From Tetrahymena thermophila SB210 (Eukaryota > Ciliophora > Oligohymenophorea > Hymenostomatida > Tetrahymenidae): a stretch of 64,000 nucleotides of DNA. Location: NCBI RefSeq assembly GCF_000189635.1, contig NW_002476463.1:868001-932000 (forward strand), in the 5' to 3' direction. Of this stretch, positions 40,557 to 53,222 are shown one piece after another (the first letter of the stretch is position 1; every line of letters begins with the position of its first letter). Under the pieces are notes generated by a model that ran no database searches, was not told the DNA's origin, and saw only the letters and a program-made list of their open reading frames with translations. Position numbers and translations under genes: made by a program.

Positions 40557-42376
40557 AATTATTTTTAATTGTATACATTCATTCATATTAATTTAAATAT
40601 TTTTATAAAAGTTTATAGTTTATTTCATTTAAGATTTAAATTTACTTTTTACATGCTTGTTCAAAAAAATCATTAAAAAAGAATTGTTTCTAAGAGTAAA
40701 TAATTATTAGTGATTGATTTTCTGAATAAAATAATTAATTATCTAAAAAACCAAAATAAAATAATATTTAATATATTTTTTGTATGAATTTCGATAAAAA
40801 AATGTTTATTTTAGTTTAGAATAAAATATTATGAGCTTTCTTTCTACGTGTCAATAATATCAAATTTAAAAGCTTAAATTTCTGAAAACCAGCTTAAAAC
40901 TAATATTTTAGATTTTTTTTTGATATTTAAAGTTACTAAAAGTAATTTCAATAAAATGATATGACTATAAAATAGTTGAAATTTTTTTATAATTAGAATT
41001 TTTCGAAACAATAAAATAATTTATAAAAATTAATGTACACATTTTTGAAGTTATATTCATTTTTTAATAAAATATTGAAAGAATTTCTTTATATTTTTTA
41101 ATTCAAAAAAAATTAGATTTTAATTTGATTTATTTCTACTTATAAAAATTTGTAAAAATAATTCTAAACTTGTTAAAACCTGTTAATATTTTCAGATCTT
41201 AGATAGTTTTATTTAAAAAAATAACGCAATGAAATGATAAACATTTTATATTTATTAATATTTATAATTAAATTCAGAATTAAATAAAATTCTCTCTTTA
41301 ATATTTCATTTTTTTAAAAAGCACTAGTGTTATTAATTTGCCTTTGTTTAACGAAACATACGTTTTTTTAATGAGAAAAAAGCATCTTCACATAAAAATT
41401 ATATAGTGCTCATTAAAATCTGAAGATTTTAGAGAAATATTTGTGCTATTTATTACAATTAACAAAAAACAAATCAATTTTTTTGTCATTTTAAGCTTGA
41501 AAAGAATATTATTAATCTTTTTTTTGTACTTTTTAATACAAAATATGTTCAATAATAATAATATTAAACACATTGATAATATTATTAAAGATACATCAGT
41601 TTTCATCAGAGATAAAGTGTGATCTCTTCATTTTAAGCCAACCATAATAAAGTAACTATAATAATCAAATTAATGTAAAAATTAAAAATCATAATTCTTA
41701 CTAATTATTTTACACCATTTTGAATGGCTCCAAATATAATTTTGAGACTAAATTAAAAATAGCTCAAAATTTTCATTCCATTAAAGAATATAATTTTGAG
41801 ATGTGCATTACTTACCTTCTAAAAAAACACTAATTGAAAAATTTCAAAATTAATTAAAGGTAACTAACTTTGTTAAAAAAAATAAGTAAATAAAATAATT
41901 TTTTTTCTTATTATTTATAAAAATATTTTATGTTTTTCTTCTTTTATTTAATAATTAAGTATTATAAATATAAGCAAATATCATTTATTTTAAATGGATT
42001 TGAGTAGACATAAAATTTCTTTTTACATATCAATATTTAAATTACTACTTTTTAAACATATATTTTTTCTATAAAACTTTACTCCTTCCTTGATCTTTGA
42101 GCAACTTAATTTTGCCAAAATTAAAAAATGTTTAAGAATTTTATTAAATATTTAGATTAATGCTCTTATTTGTATAAAAAAATATTTTTAAAAAATATAA
42201 TCCTAACATAATTATGCAAAATAATTTTATTTTGATAAATCAGATGCAAAAATTTTCTTTTTAAAGATTGAAACTAACATATAATTAAAATAAACGAAAG
42301 CAATTTAAAGATAATTCAGTATAAATTTTATGAAATACTACATAAAAACACACGTATACATCTGCTTTGAATTATA
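40557..42376. other. intergenic, long and AT-rich
   Basis: About 1.8 kb between convergent genes. The only open frame is a minus-strand one at 41388-41606 that ends at TGA and would encode a 72-residue hydrophobic, Lys-rich peptide. Its composition matches the spacer, so it is not accepted as a gene. Confidence 0.65.
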
Positions 42377-43597
42377 TCAATCAGTTTTTGATGAAGATTA
42401 TACATTTTGGAATGGGCCCCATGTGCATGCTCTAACTCTTGCTTTAACAAATTCTACCTTTTGTTCATGAGTTAAATTTTCTTTTGTCATCAATTTGTTA
42501 GCTAATATATCGTATTGCTTGAATGCAACAAAGCCAAATACTTCGAAGGCATGGGTATCCTAGAACATTGAAGCCTTTTGCTTTTCATATTCTTCTTTGT
42601 GCTTTTCATATAATTCGCTGTGCTTTGTCCAATGAGCACCAGGGTATTGGTGATGAACTACATGATAATCTTCTTCAAGAATGTTAAAAGTTCCAAAACG
42701 AATTGTGATATTGTATGCATATTCGTTTTCTGGATTTACAGGATCAATGAAGGCGTGCCATGACCAGTTGATAGCTGCTAAGAGAATGACATTCTCAAAG
42801 AAAGGATAGACGACATACCCGAAGGCGAAGAGAGGATGTATATTATAGCAGAAAACAACAAATCCAATAAAATAAATTGTTCCAACAATCATATTAATAC
42901 AGCACTTATAATTTTTCTCTCTGTAGAATTAAATAACTGTGGAGACATTAGTTGCGTATAATGTAAATCTAGGAAGATATCTTACCCAATTAGCAAAATT
43001 ATCACGTGGTCTATCTGCAGTAGAGATAATATCCAAGTATGAATTGTTGTACTTATGATGGTTCTTAGAGTGTCCAATTGCAAAAGTAGAAGGAAGAATA
43101 CCGTAGAAAAGTCCTATGAACCAGTTGAAAACATTTTGGAAGAGGATTCCATAAGGTTCTTTGTAAAGAGACTTGCCCATGTGACCTTCCTTGTGGGAAA
43201 GAGCATAAGCATATGCAAAATTAATCATGAAAGGACCAAGTCTTAAGACATTGTAGGCAAGACAAAGACTGAGACTGAAGCCATATGTTAAGGTGTACTT
43301 AAGACACAATGTAAATAAGATAGGTACTAAGACAGCCAAAAGGATAATCACATTCATCATGTATGCATCTTCCTTGTAAGTGACAAAGCGCTCATTGAAT
43401 GATTGAGTTTTTTTATTAAAAGCTGCTGCCATTCTAAATAGGAAACCTGTACCTGGTTAGCCTTTAAACTTTCTGTCTATGCACTCCCATAAGGTAGCTA
43501 TAGCAGCCATCAAAACGACAGGCAAAGAGACAATCAAAATAAAAGCACCAGCTAACAAATTACCTTGCTCTCTTAAATATAAATTAGTTTTAGACAT
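42377..43597 (-). CDS. membrane fatty acid desaturase/hydroxylase
   Basis: Single-exon minus-strand gene, 406 residues, ATG at 43597 and TGA at 42377-42379. It has several hydrophobic segments and the three histidine clusters of the di-iron membrane desaturase/hydroxylase superfamily: SHKEGH, GHSKNHHK and the C-terminal HVVHHQYPGAH. These bind two irons at the cytosolic face of the ER and introduce a double bond or hydroxyl group into a lipid chain. Spacing and topology (helices, first two boxes, helices, third box) fit. Substrate and regiospecificity cannot be read from the sequence. Compared with its neighbours it is richer in G+C and has very few TAA/TAG glutamine codons, the pattern usually seen in highly expressed ciliate genes. 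Open frames at 42560-42892 and 42929-43432 are fragments of it; 43055-43246 (plus) is a shadow. Confidence 0.92.
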
Positions 43598-44615
43598 TTT
43601 TTTATAATATGCTTGCTAATTTTCTTAACTACTCATCGATCTATCTATCTATCTATTTAATTATTTATTTATATCTTTTAAAAATAATATTTAATTGAAT
43701 TTTATTAATTATTTAGATGTGATGGGGTTGTTTTTTCAATTTTTAAAACTTTTGATAATGCTGATTAAAAAATTATACATCAGCTTCCCTGTAATCTTTT
43801 TTGTTAACTCTTATTTGGTTTGATTGCAAATTTCTATTTTTAAACACGAGTGTTTTAAAAAGTAATTAAAAGTATATATAATATTATTAGGCTTATTCAT
43901 TTAATAGTAAGTAAAAGGTAAATTAAAAAAAGTATTTATCTCATACCTTTTTATCCATTAATTTTACTGTAAATATTATTTTTAGACCTCTCCAAAACAA
44001 ATAAACTATTGATAAAATATAATTATTGTTTTTTTTTTTCATAATTTTCTGATGAATCTTATTAGTATTTATATTTACCGACACACTAATTATCTTACGG
44101 ATATGACGCGTTTACATATTTATTCAGTGTTTGATTGGTTAGAAAACAGGAATATAATTGTAATTTGATAGAAAAAAAATTAAATGAGCTGAAATAACTT
44201 CTCAAGAAAAAAATTTAAATCTCTAATTTAAAACATTTAAATTTGATTTTAAAAAAGTAAGGAAAATTAAAAAACTCATTCAATTTTAAATAAAAATAAA
44301 TATATTTTATTATTTTTAGATATTTCATAAGAAGCTTTTTTCAACTAAAAAATATATCTGTTAATTTTGTATTAAAAGATAATTAGCTTGAACAATTAAT
44401 GTTTTTTTCTTTTATTTAATAAAAAGGAAGTCAAATAATTAGTAAAAGATATTTGTTTGTTAACATTAACATTTTCCAAACATTTGGATTGTAAAAATAA
44501 ATCAAAAATTTAAAGATTTATAAATAACTCTTAAAATTAAATTAAAATAGAAAGTAAAATATATAAAGCATATTTGTTTGTATTTTGTAATTTTTCAAAA
44601 AAAGAGGTAATTATT
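43598..44615. other. divergent intergenic region
   Basis: About 1 kb between diverging genes, with a short CTAT run at about 43638-43656. No promoter element can be named and no open frame is supported. Confidence 0.7.
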
Positions 44616-45266
44616 ATGAGTGAAAATAGCACAGTTATAAGTTCTGATTTCTAAACTGCGGATGAAGCGTTGCAAAAATTCAATGAGTTTTTAGAGAAAT
44701 TACACTTAAAACAAAGATGGACTAGTTTAGAAGAAATAAAAGTTGAAAAAAAAACAAATTGGTTTAAGATAATTAGCTCTGAAGAATTTCTAAAAATAAT
44801 AGAATGGATATTAATTGTGAACTTGAGAATTTAACTTATTAATTTTTTAAACAACATTGAAACTTATTTCTTTATTCTAGCTTACCATCTAATTCTTACT
44901 GCATACTTTTCTTATAAGAATTACTAAGAAAAATAACCTGAATTTCCTTAATTTGCAATTTCAATGATTAAGTAAGCTGGTTTATTCGCTGTCATTTTAC
45001 TAGCATTCGAAGGTAGATTCTTAAATTTACCTATTCCCGAAACAATTAAAAGTGTCAGCTTCTTTTTCTTCCCAGTTATTGTTTTTAGTTAGTACTCAAT
45101 TTTGACTGATGTTAGTCTTACTTTTAAACTCAACAATAGTATAGTCATATAAGGCTAAAACTGGAAAATTTAGCGTCTAGCTATGATTTGGATAAAAGCA
45201 GTTGAGTTGCATTAATTTTATACCAATAACTACTAAAAATCCTTAGCACTTAAAAAACTAAAATGA
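44616..45266 (+). CDS. small membrane protein of unknown function
   Basis: Single exon, 216 residues, TGA stop. The N-terminal 65 residues are acidic and helical (DEALQKFNEFLEKL, then a WF pair). At least three hydrophobic segments follow: IIEWILIVNLRIQLINF, YFFILAYHLILTAYF and LFAVILLAF, plus a Phe-rich stretch (SFFFFPVIVF). The C-terminus is basic and Gln/Lys-rich. Many in-frame TAA/TAG codons and a clear drop in AT content against both flanks support a real gene. No family was recognised. The spread of charged residues around the helices suggests a small multipass protein of an internal membrane; this is inference only. Confidence 0.8.
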
Positions 45267-46462
45267 AATTTAATATAATTAACATCAATAAAATTTTCTA
45301 ACCAAGTGATGAATGGTAGGTAGACTTTATATTAATTATATTTATTTTAATAACTTAAAAAATAATATTTGTTAATACATGAAATTTATTTTTAGTATCT
45401 TTAGGATTTAGATATATAGATAGATATCACAGCTTTAATTTATGCTTAATTATTTAAAAGTTTTAAATTTTTATTTTTTATAAAATATTTATTTAGGTTA
45501 TATTTATTTTAGAATTTTAATAAACTTTGATAATTAATTTTATGATAAAATATTTATTAAAATTAAAAAAATAAAAATATTTAATGTAATTTTTAAAAAA
45601 TCTAAAAATTTATTATATAAAATTATTAAGAAAATCAAATTCTTAAAAAGCTAAAAATTCACAATTCTTCACTACTCTATTTGCCATTTTGCATGAAGAA
45701 TTACAGTTATTTCTTGGTAATTTTTTAAAATATTTAATTATATTCACAAAAATAAAAAGAAATTAAACCATAAAAATACTTAATAATTATTAAATTTGAA
45801 ATAAAATTGAAGAAATATTGAAATAGAAATTAATTTTTTTAATTTAAAATTTTATTTAAATTAAAAAAAATAAACTTAAATTAAAAGCTTATCTCAAATA
45901 AAGATTAAGTTTAAAAATAAATTATATTTTAAATAGTAATTTCTTTGTAAATATTCTGAAATTATATATATTTTAAAATAAATTTATTGCTTGTTTAATT
46001 TAAAAAAATAAAATTGAAATGCTTAATTAACACTATCAATAATCAAATATAATACAATAATTATTTTTTCTATGATTGATTAATTGATTTATCTATTTTT
46101 TCTTGGTTAATTTATTTTTTAAGGTGATAAAATATATTTTAAACTTGGTAAATGCTTTTCAAGTTTTAAAATTAGAAAAACTAGTGTATGATTAATATAA
46201 AAATTTTAATTGCTATTTAAAATCTAAGAGAATTTTAATAAAACTTAATATTAGATTATCATTAAATATTAAATATATAAAACATTTTTTATTTTAACCA
46301 AATAGAATTAAATATCAGGTTTTTATTTTTTTTATTGTTTATATTATTAAAAACGGAATTATTAAAAATTTAAGCTCAGCTTAATTCATTATCAGATATA
46401 TTACATTTTATAAATTATAAAAGTTGTTTGTGATTTAAATCAGAAAAGTTATTAAGAATAAA
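45267..46462. other. intergenic, nothing recognised
   Basis: About 1.2 kb of very AT-rich sequence between two plus-strand genes. No supported open frame, RNA or repeat. Confidence 0.7.
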
Positions 46463-48949
46463 ATGAATAATCAATAAAACTCAAGTAATTTGTGTATACT
46501 ACCAGCTATTCATATTAAATGTATAGATCACCCAAACAATGAGATCAAGAGCGTATGTTGCTAACTTGACTGCGAAAAGCATAGCCCTTTTATTTGCTAA
46601 GAATGCAATTCCCATCCCAGTGATCATAAAATAGAAGAAAGAGATAGATTCCTTCTTTTATTTAGCCGTGAAATAGAAAAAAATGTAAAGATTTAGCAAC
46701 AAATTTATGATGAAACTATTGGGAAAAAGGAGAATTTGAGCTTATTAAGATGGATGGAAGATAGCTAAAATCATATCATAAAGTTATAAGACTATATTAA
46801 AGCCTAGAAATTTTAGGTTGAACAAGATATTGAAGAATTTATTATAATAATTAACAAGACGCTCAAGAACATCAAAGAAAAATCCTTTCAAAAATTCGAT
46901 GAGTTTTTAGATAACTACAAATAAAGTTTAGAAATATTTTAGCTATTTAAAGATGATGTGTTTTAATTGAATTAAAAGTTTAAATATTTCAGTAATCCAA
47001 ACATATTGGCTTCTAAATTGATAAATTAGAACAATTAAAAGGCCAGCAAGACTATAAATGAAATAAAAAGAGCTATTCTAATTGCTTAGGAAACAAATTC
47101 AAAAAGCAAGGATTTTGTTGATAATCTACATCTTAGTCTTAAAGAGTTAAATAGTTTAATTGATGATCTCCCTTCTTATCGAGGAGCAGGTTTGTTCTAA
47201 GAAGAGTTAACTGAACCTCTGTAAAAAAAAATTGAAGAATTTTATATGGATAATTTACATATTCATAAAAATGCACCAATAACTCTGAGTCTAGCTAATT
47301 ACAAAGAAAATCGTCTAAACAAAACAATTAAAACAAATGAAATTAGTCTCTCATAGAAGTACAGCTAGAATAATTCGCAGAATATTGACATACAAAGTAT
47401 TATAAACAAAAGTGTTTTAAATTTCTTTGACCCAAACATTGGTTTGGTAAATTAGATAGGAGTGAATTAAGACGAAAAGCAACCAAACAAGCTCAATTAA
47501 TTTAATGATTTGAACTTATATCAAGAAATCAGCAGTGATGCTTTTCATGAAATAAACTACCCACTTTACACACCTTTAAAGCTAAATATTAGAGAAATTG
47601 GGAAGTTTAATCTATATGAGAATGAAGAAATTCAATTTTAATACACATCTATGAGTTATTTAGGATACAATCTTATTGCTTTAGCAGGAAAAGAACCACA
47701 TGTATATGATATGATATCCAAGAAGATATATACTCCTGATCCATTCGTGATTAATAAGCATTATCAAGATCTTATTTCAATAGAACCCATTTCGCCTTTG
47801 TTTTAACCACTGCATTTCAAAGATAAAATTATTTTTGCTACTTCTTCTCTTGATTCCTCTATTGTATTTTGGACTATAGACAAAAACCATGTTATTAATT
47901 CCTTTTAAAAGCTACTTGGCTTTTTGATGCCTGTCAATTTTATAGTAGACCTCTAAGATGGTGCTAGAATTCTAGCTGTAGATGGTAGTAATGAAATCTA
48001 ACTACTTGAATACCATAATTACAGATGGTTATTTTCAAAGAAACGTAACTCATTTTTTAAATATTTCAATACTAGAAATTTATTTAGAATTATTTTAAAT
48101 TTACTTTTTAACAACCTAAAATAAAAATCTCTAAAAATAAATTACTAAAATATTCAATTAATTCTAATTGAATTGAAGAATTAATTTTTAACATGTGAAT
48201 TAATTAAAAATATCTCAAACTCAATAAAATTAAAAAATATAGTTTTAATTTAATAAAAGTTATAGAAATTTTTTAGATTTATCTCAAGAATAATTTATTT
48301 TGGAAAAAATATTTAAATTTTATTGTTTATTTAAAAAATTAAATGATTATTAGTCTCTCAATCAAAGGTTACAGACATAAAGCTAACTTAGAATTAATAA
48401 GTAGTTGTAGCTTTAGAAGACGGATAGATAAGTGTGCTAAAGTTGAATATTTCTTACAATTCTTCGTCTTCATTTGAAGAGATATTATAGTTTTAGACAG
48501 GAGTTTAAGGTGTAACTAGCTTAGGACTAATCCCAAAGACATGGGACAGAAAAAACTTCTACATTTTAGGATGCAAAGATGGATCTTTAAAATTATTTGA
48601 TATCATATAAAAAAAAGTAATGGCAACTTTTAATTGTAATCAAGGTGAGTTATTAGATCATATTATTTTAAGAGAGAGTAAAAAATGTGCTTTTTCTTTA
48701 GTTTATTTGGGTCAAAGTGATAAATGTTTGAAGGCTTATCACTTCGCTGAAAATAGCAACGATAATGTAATAATCTAAGAGCAAATTCTATTAAATATTT
48801 AAGAATTCACCTCAAGTTTGCCAGGTTAATACAAAATCTAAATCATACCTTCATTTTAATAATCCTTCTAAAATTCTCCATTAATCTTAATTTTATCTGA
48901 AACTCACAAACATATTATGGTATTGCAAGTTGAGTCATAAGCAAAATGA
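46463..48949 (+). CDS. B-box-like zinc finger, coiled-coil and beta-propeller protein
   Basis: Two exons, 46463-48044 and 48354-48949, sum to 726 codons including TGA; the split codon closes as C + TC. Residues about 30-60 form a Cys/His cluster (CCQLDCEKH, FICQEC, HPSDH) spaced like a B-box. A long helical region of about 250 residues follows, with heptad-like charge patterning (EQDIEEFIIIINKTLKN). The C-terminal 350 residues contain repeating beta-strand units such as ALEDGQISVLKL and LGCKDGSLKLFDI, which look like diverged WD40 blades. Order and type recall TRIM-like proteins without a RING. No RING, SPRY or catalytic motif is seen. Function is unknown; a protein-binding scaffold is the most that can be inferred. 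Confidence 0.8.
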
Positions 48950-50272
48950 TTTTGATTTTACTTGAAATAATTTTATGTTTTATTAAATATTCTAAGTTAG
49001 ATAGATTAACATTTTATAGCAATAAATTATAATAATATTTGTTATACATATGTTTTTGTAATTATCAAATTTTATTTTTTTGAACTGCTTTTCTTCTAAA
49101 TGTTATAAGAATTATTCAATACTTACTTATTTAGTAAAGCATATTATAGTTTTGTTTCTTATTTTTGCTTAATTAATATTTATTTTATTCATTTTGTTAA
49201 TTTTAAAAGTTATTTCTATCTCAAAAAAAACATTTTAATTTTGTATTTGTTTATCTTAAAAACACTTGGAAATGGATGTACTAATTATGAATTATTTAGC
49301 AATTTTGGTGTGAGATCATAAAAATAAATCTTGTTCTTTTCTGCTTTTTAAATTTTTAAGAGATTATTTTATTTTATTTAATTATTAATTTAATTATGAA
49401 AATAATTTTTTATTTTTTTTATTAATTTTTTGGTTAAAATTTGAAAAAGAGCAAATTAAATTATTTGAATAAATATGATTTTTTAGTTGATTTTAATTTT
49501 TTTTGATAAAGTATTTTTCAAGAATATATTAATTATTAAAATAATTTTTGTAAAAGCTATTGAAAGGAGTGAAAATAAATAATTTTTAGCAAATATCTTT
49601 TTATAAAAATAGAATTAAAATAAAAAAATATTTAAATAAGTAGATGTTTGTTTGTTTATTTGATTGATTGGTGAATAGGTAAAAGAAATACAATAAACAT
49701 TACTTATCAGTTAAAAATAAAAGATATCTACTAAATTTTGAAAAAATAGCAATTCATTCTATTTTTTGAAAGCAAATCATTATGTTAAAACGAAAATTTA
49801 GTAATACTTGTTTTTAAAAGAGCGAAAATATGAATTATGCTTATTTTAATATATTCTTTGTTTCTATTTTCTTACATTGATAATAAGTTAATATTTATAC
49901 TTTGAGGAAAAATTTGTAAAAAGATTTATTTTCAAAAATACCTTATTTTCATTTAAGAATAAACTGTAAATTAAAAACAAATATATAGTTTTTAGGTAGC
50001 TAATAAGTAAGAGCAGCAACGATAACCACTAATTGCTAACTAATTAACTGCAATATTTAGATTTACTCATTTATTATTAGAAATTGTATTCGATGCAGGG
50101 ATTTTAAAAGTAAGCGCTTCATTTTACAATATAATTTAGAACAATAAATTTTGTTTGCTTTAGAGCAAATTCACTCAAGTTTGTTTTGACTGATTCTAAA
50201 ACTTAAAATTATTTAATGCATTTATGAATATCAAAAATATATAAAAATAGGACTAGCTAATCTCCATAGAGA
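48950..50272. other. intergenic, nothing recognised
   Basis: About 1.3 kb of AT-rich sequence. Parts of 49990-50270 are less AT-rich and could hold a 5' exon of the next gene, but no frame is convincing. Confidence 0.6.
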
Positions 50273-52397
50273 ATGCAAGCCAAAAAAGACTCATCTCTAA
50301 TTGTAGGTTAAGTGAAATCATAACAATCTGGGGCGACCTGTTTAATTCCTAGTGATTCTGCAGTAATAAATTCAGTAGATTTAATTCCTTTTGTAAAAAA
50401 TAATAATGTTTACGAGCAAATTCATTTAACTTATAATTTTTACTTATAAAAATCTTATTAAGTATACACTCTATAATTTCATAAAGGCAAAGACTGCTAA
50501 AGAAACTATATCAAAGAATAGCTAAATTAATACTTCTCACAGTAACCAAATGGGTACGAGAAGAGATAAATCAGCTAATAATTCAGGTAAAATCAATTTA
50601 TAATTTTGTATTTTAGTAATGCAATAGAATTTAATCAACAACAAATATTTGAGTTGATTTTCAAATTATAAATTTGTATTTTAATAATTTAGCTAGTAAA
50701 GAGAGGGCAAATAGTGGGAGTTAGAAGCATGGGTTGAAAAATAAATCAATATCTCCATCAACTTAAAAAAAGACTTCAGCTGCTTTGATGTCTACTTTGA
50801 AATAGAAACTAAAAAACTAAAATAGCCAGAATGGATTAAATTAAATTGCATAAAAAAAATAGCATAACTAATCATCAATTCAATACAATAGCAATAGCAA
50901 CATAAATTAAAGTTTAGGAAATTAATACTTTCCTTAGCAACCAAGCATCAATAGCATTATTTAGTAGTAATGTTAATAAATAAATAGATAAAATATGCAG
51001 TAGTAGTTTCAAACTACCTCTCCTTATCTTCAAAGTAATTAAAAGCATACAAGTTCTTCTGGCATAGAAAGCATTGAAAACCTGTTAAGTGCAACCAGTA
51101 ATGCAAATAAAAATACATAAAGCAGTTAAGACTCAAAATATCCTTTAAAAAATTCACTTTCGACTTCAAATATGAATAACTAAAACGACAACAAAAGTTA
51201 AAGTAAATACTTTTTTTTTTTAAATTGGAATATTACGGAGTAACAAAATTTATTGAGTTACATTTAAATTAAATAGATATTTAAAAAATTTAACGATTTA
51301 AAAAAGAAAAGAAGTAGCAGCTTTAAAACAATTCTATAGCATAAATATATGGCAAGCATAACTAATAGAATCATCATTAAAATTAATAGCAGTAAATTTA
51401 GCAATTAGCTTAGATGACTTCGCATTCAATACCTAGCTCTTCACAGCGAAAGACAACTTCTAATAAAAATTTATAAGTTAATTAGTTTGGGAATCAACAA
51501 CTCTCTCAATAGCAACTTGCATAATTATAATATTAAATTTAAAGCTCCACAGACTCATCTAGTTCATTGAATATAAATTAAATACAGGGTATTTCCACTC
51601 TGTTTAAATATGATTAACTTTATAAAAGAATTGATACTTTTTGGAGTAGTAACATGTACAGCTATTAAACTGATGAAACAAATATGAAGAGCTACTTCGA
51701 TAGCTTATTTAGCATATTTGAGGAGTATAAAAATTAATTAGATATGAAGCTTGTAGATATTTTATTCAAAGTATTTATGAATCCAATATAAAAAATGATA
51801 ATTGAGTTAGAGAAGTTAAACGAAGATAAATCTAAGCTGTTAAAAGACAATGAAGAAAGAAGAAACGAAGCACGCTAACTGCTTTACTAAGTTGAGATGC
51901 TTTAACATAAAAATGATTAACAAACCGATATACTTAAATAAATATAAGATCATCAATTTCATTCACCTCTTTTGGAAAAATTATTTACAGAAAATTAAAA
52001 ACTTAGCAAGCTCCTTGCTAAGTAAAAGCACAAAATGCATGAACTAAGAAAAAAAGATGAAAAAGTGATGAAACTGTTATATTTTATTCGTAAAGAAGGA
52101 ATTGATGTAGACAAAATATATAAATTGCATATGTAAACTCCAAGAAATGAAACAAGCAGCGAAGAAGATTCATTTATGCTAATGAATGATAATAACTTCG
52201 ATGATCTTCAGTAGAGCTCTCATAAAAATAATTTTATAAACGATGATTAATCAGAAGAATAAAATGGATTAAATGGAGAGGAACAAGATCTGCTCGTAAA
52301 TAACGAATAAAATACAATAAATAACAACAATAATAATCATAAAATATACAACAACAATAACAACTACAATATGTAAGGTATACTGATTTAAAATTGA
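50273..52397 (+). CDS. Gln/Asn/Ser-rich coiled-coil protein
   Basis: Four exons, 50273-50362, 50487-50586, 50693-51202 and 51307-52397, sum to 1,791 nt: 596 residues plus TGA. All junctions close in phase, but an extra upstream exon cannot be excluded. The first 330 residues are Gln/Asn/Ser/Lys-rich and probably disordered. Around residues 340-500 there is an ordered, highly charged helical part, with an aromatic patch (RIDTFWSSNMYSY) followed by a long coiled coil (IIELEKLNEDKSKLLKDNEE) that ends LLYFIRKEGIDVDKIY. The tail is acidic and ends in a poly-Asn run (about residues 570-590). No known domain was recognised. Composition is typical of ciliate cytoskeletal or granule-type proteins, but that is not evidence of function. 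The plus frame at 51850-52047 is a shadow. Confidence 0.78.
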
Positions 52398-53222
52398 TTA
52401 AAAATAAAATCAATATACTAACAACAATCTAATAAAATAAATACATTTTTCTTAATTTTCTTGATAAATCAACCACTCTTATTTTAAATTTTGTAATGTA
52501 AAGCTTACTATTTATTAAATAAATCTATATAAATAAATAAATAATATTTGTTTATTTAATTTGTTAACTCTTATATAATAAATTAATTTAATAAAATATT
52601 TCTTTTTTTTACAAAATCAAATAATTGTTCATTCTTAATATTACATTATTTCTTATTTTTAAATTATAAAGTTTAGTAAAAAATTAAATGAAAATAACTA
52701 AAAATAATATATAAATACTGTAATCTTCATTTAAATTTAATATTTTATTAATAAAAGCCTTTGTATTTAAATTTTGTTTTATGAGAAAGGTTTAATATTA
52801 AAAATTATAATGAGATTGTTTTTGTTCAAAGCAAACTACATTACATATTTTTTTTAACAAATTAAATGTTATTTATCAAAACAACAATGACTTTTTAATT
52901 TATTTAAATAATATGAAATTAATTCTAGTTTTTTGATTAGAAAAATTACAATTTTAAACTTAAATCTTAAAAATGTTTTTATTTATAAAGCAAAAACTGA
53001 TATTCCAATTAATTATCTATTATAACTCAAATAAAGTCAATTAATTAATCAATCAATAAATAAATCACTTAAAAGAATAATCTTTTGATAAGATATGTTC
53101 AAAGAAATTAAACTACTTTCTAATTAACTATTTAATAAATTAATTAATTAATTTTAAAAATAATCAATTTAGATTACTTAAAATACTGACAATTCATAAA
53201 ATTTTTGATTATTTTAGGTATT
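52398..53222. other. intergenic, nothing recognised
   Basis: About 825 bp of AT-rich sequence. A possible AG acceptor sits five bases before the next ATG, so a 5' UTR intron is possible. Confidence 0.65.

Noticed and set aside
41388-41606. Minus-strand frame of 72 codons ending at TGA, hydrophobic with a basic middle
   Set aside because: Composition matches the spacer, no Gln codons or family features, and isolated in AT-rich noncoding sequence. A small secreted or membrane peptide cannot be fully excluded.
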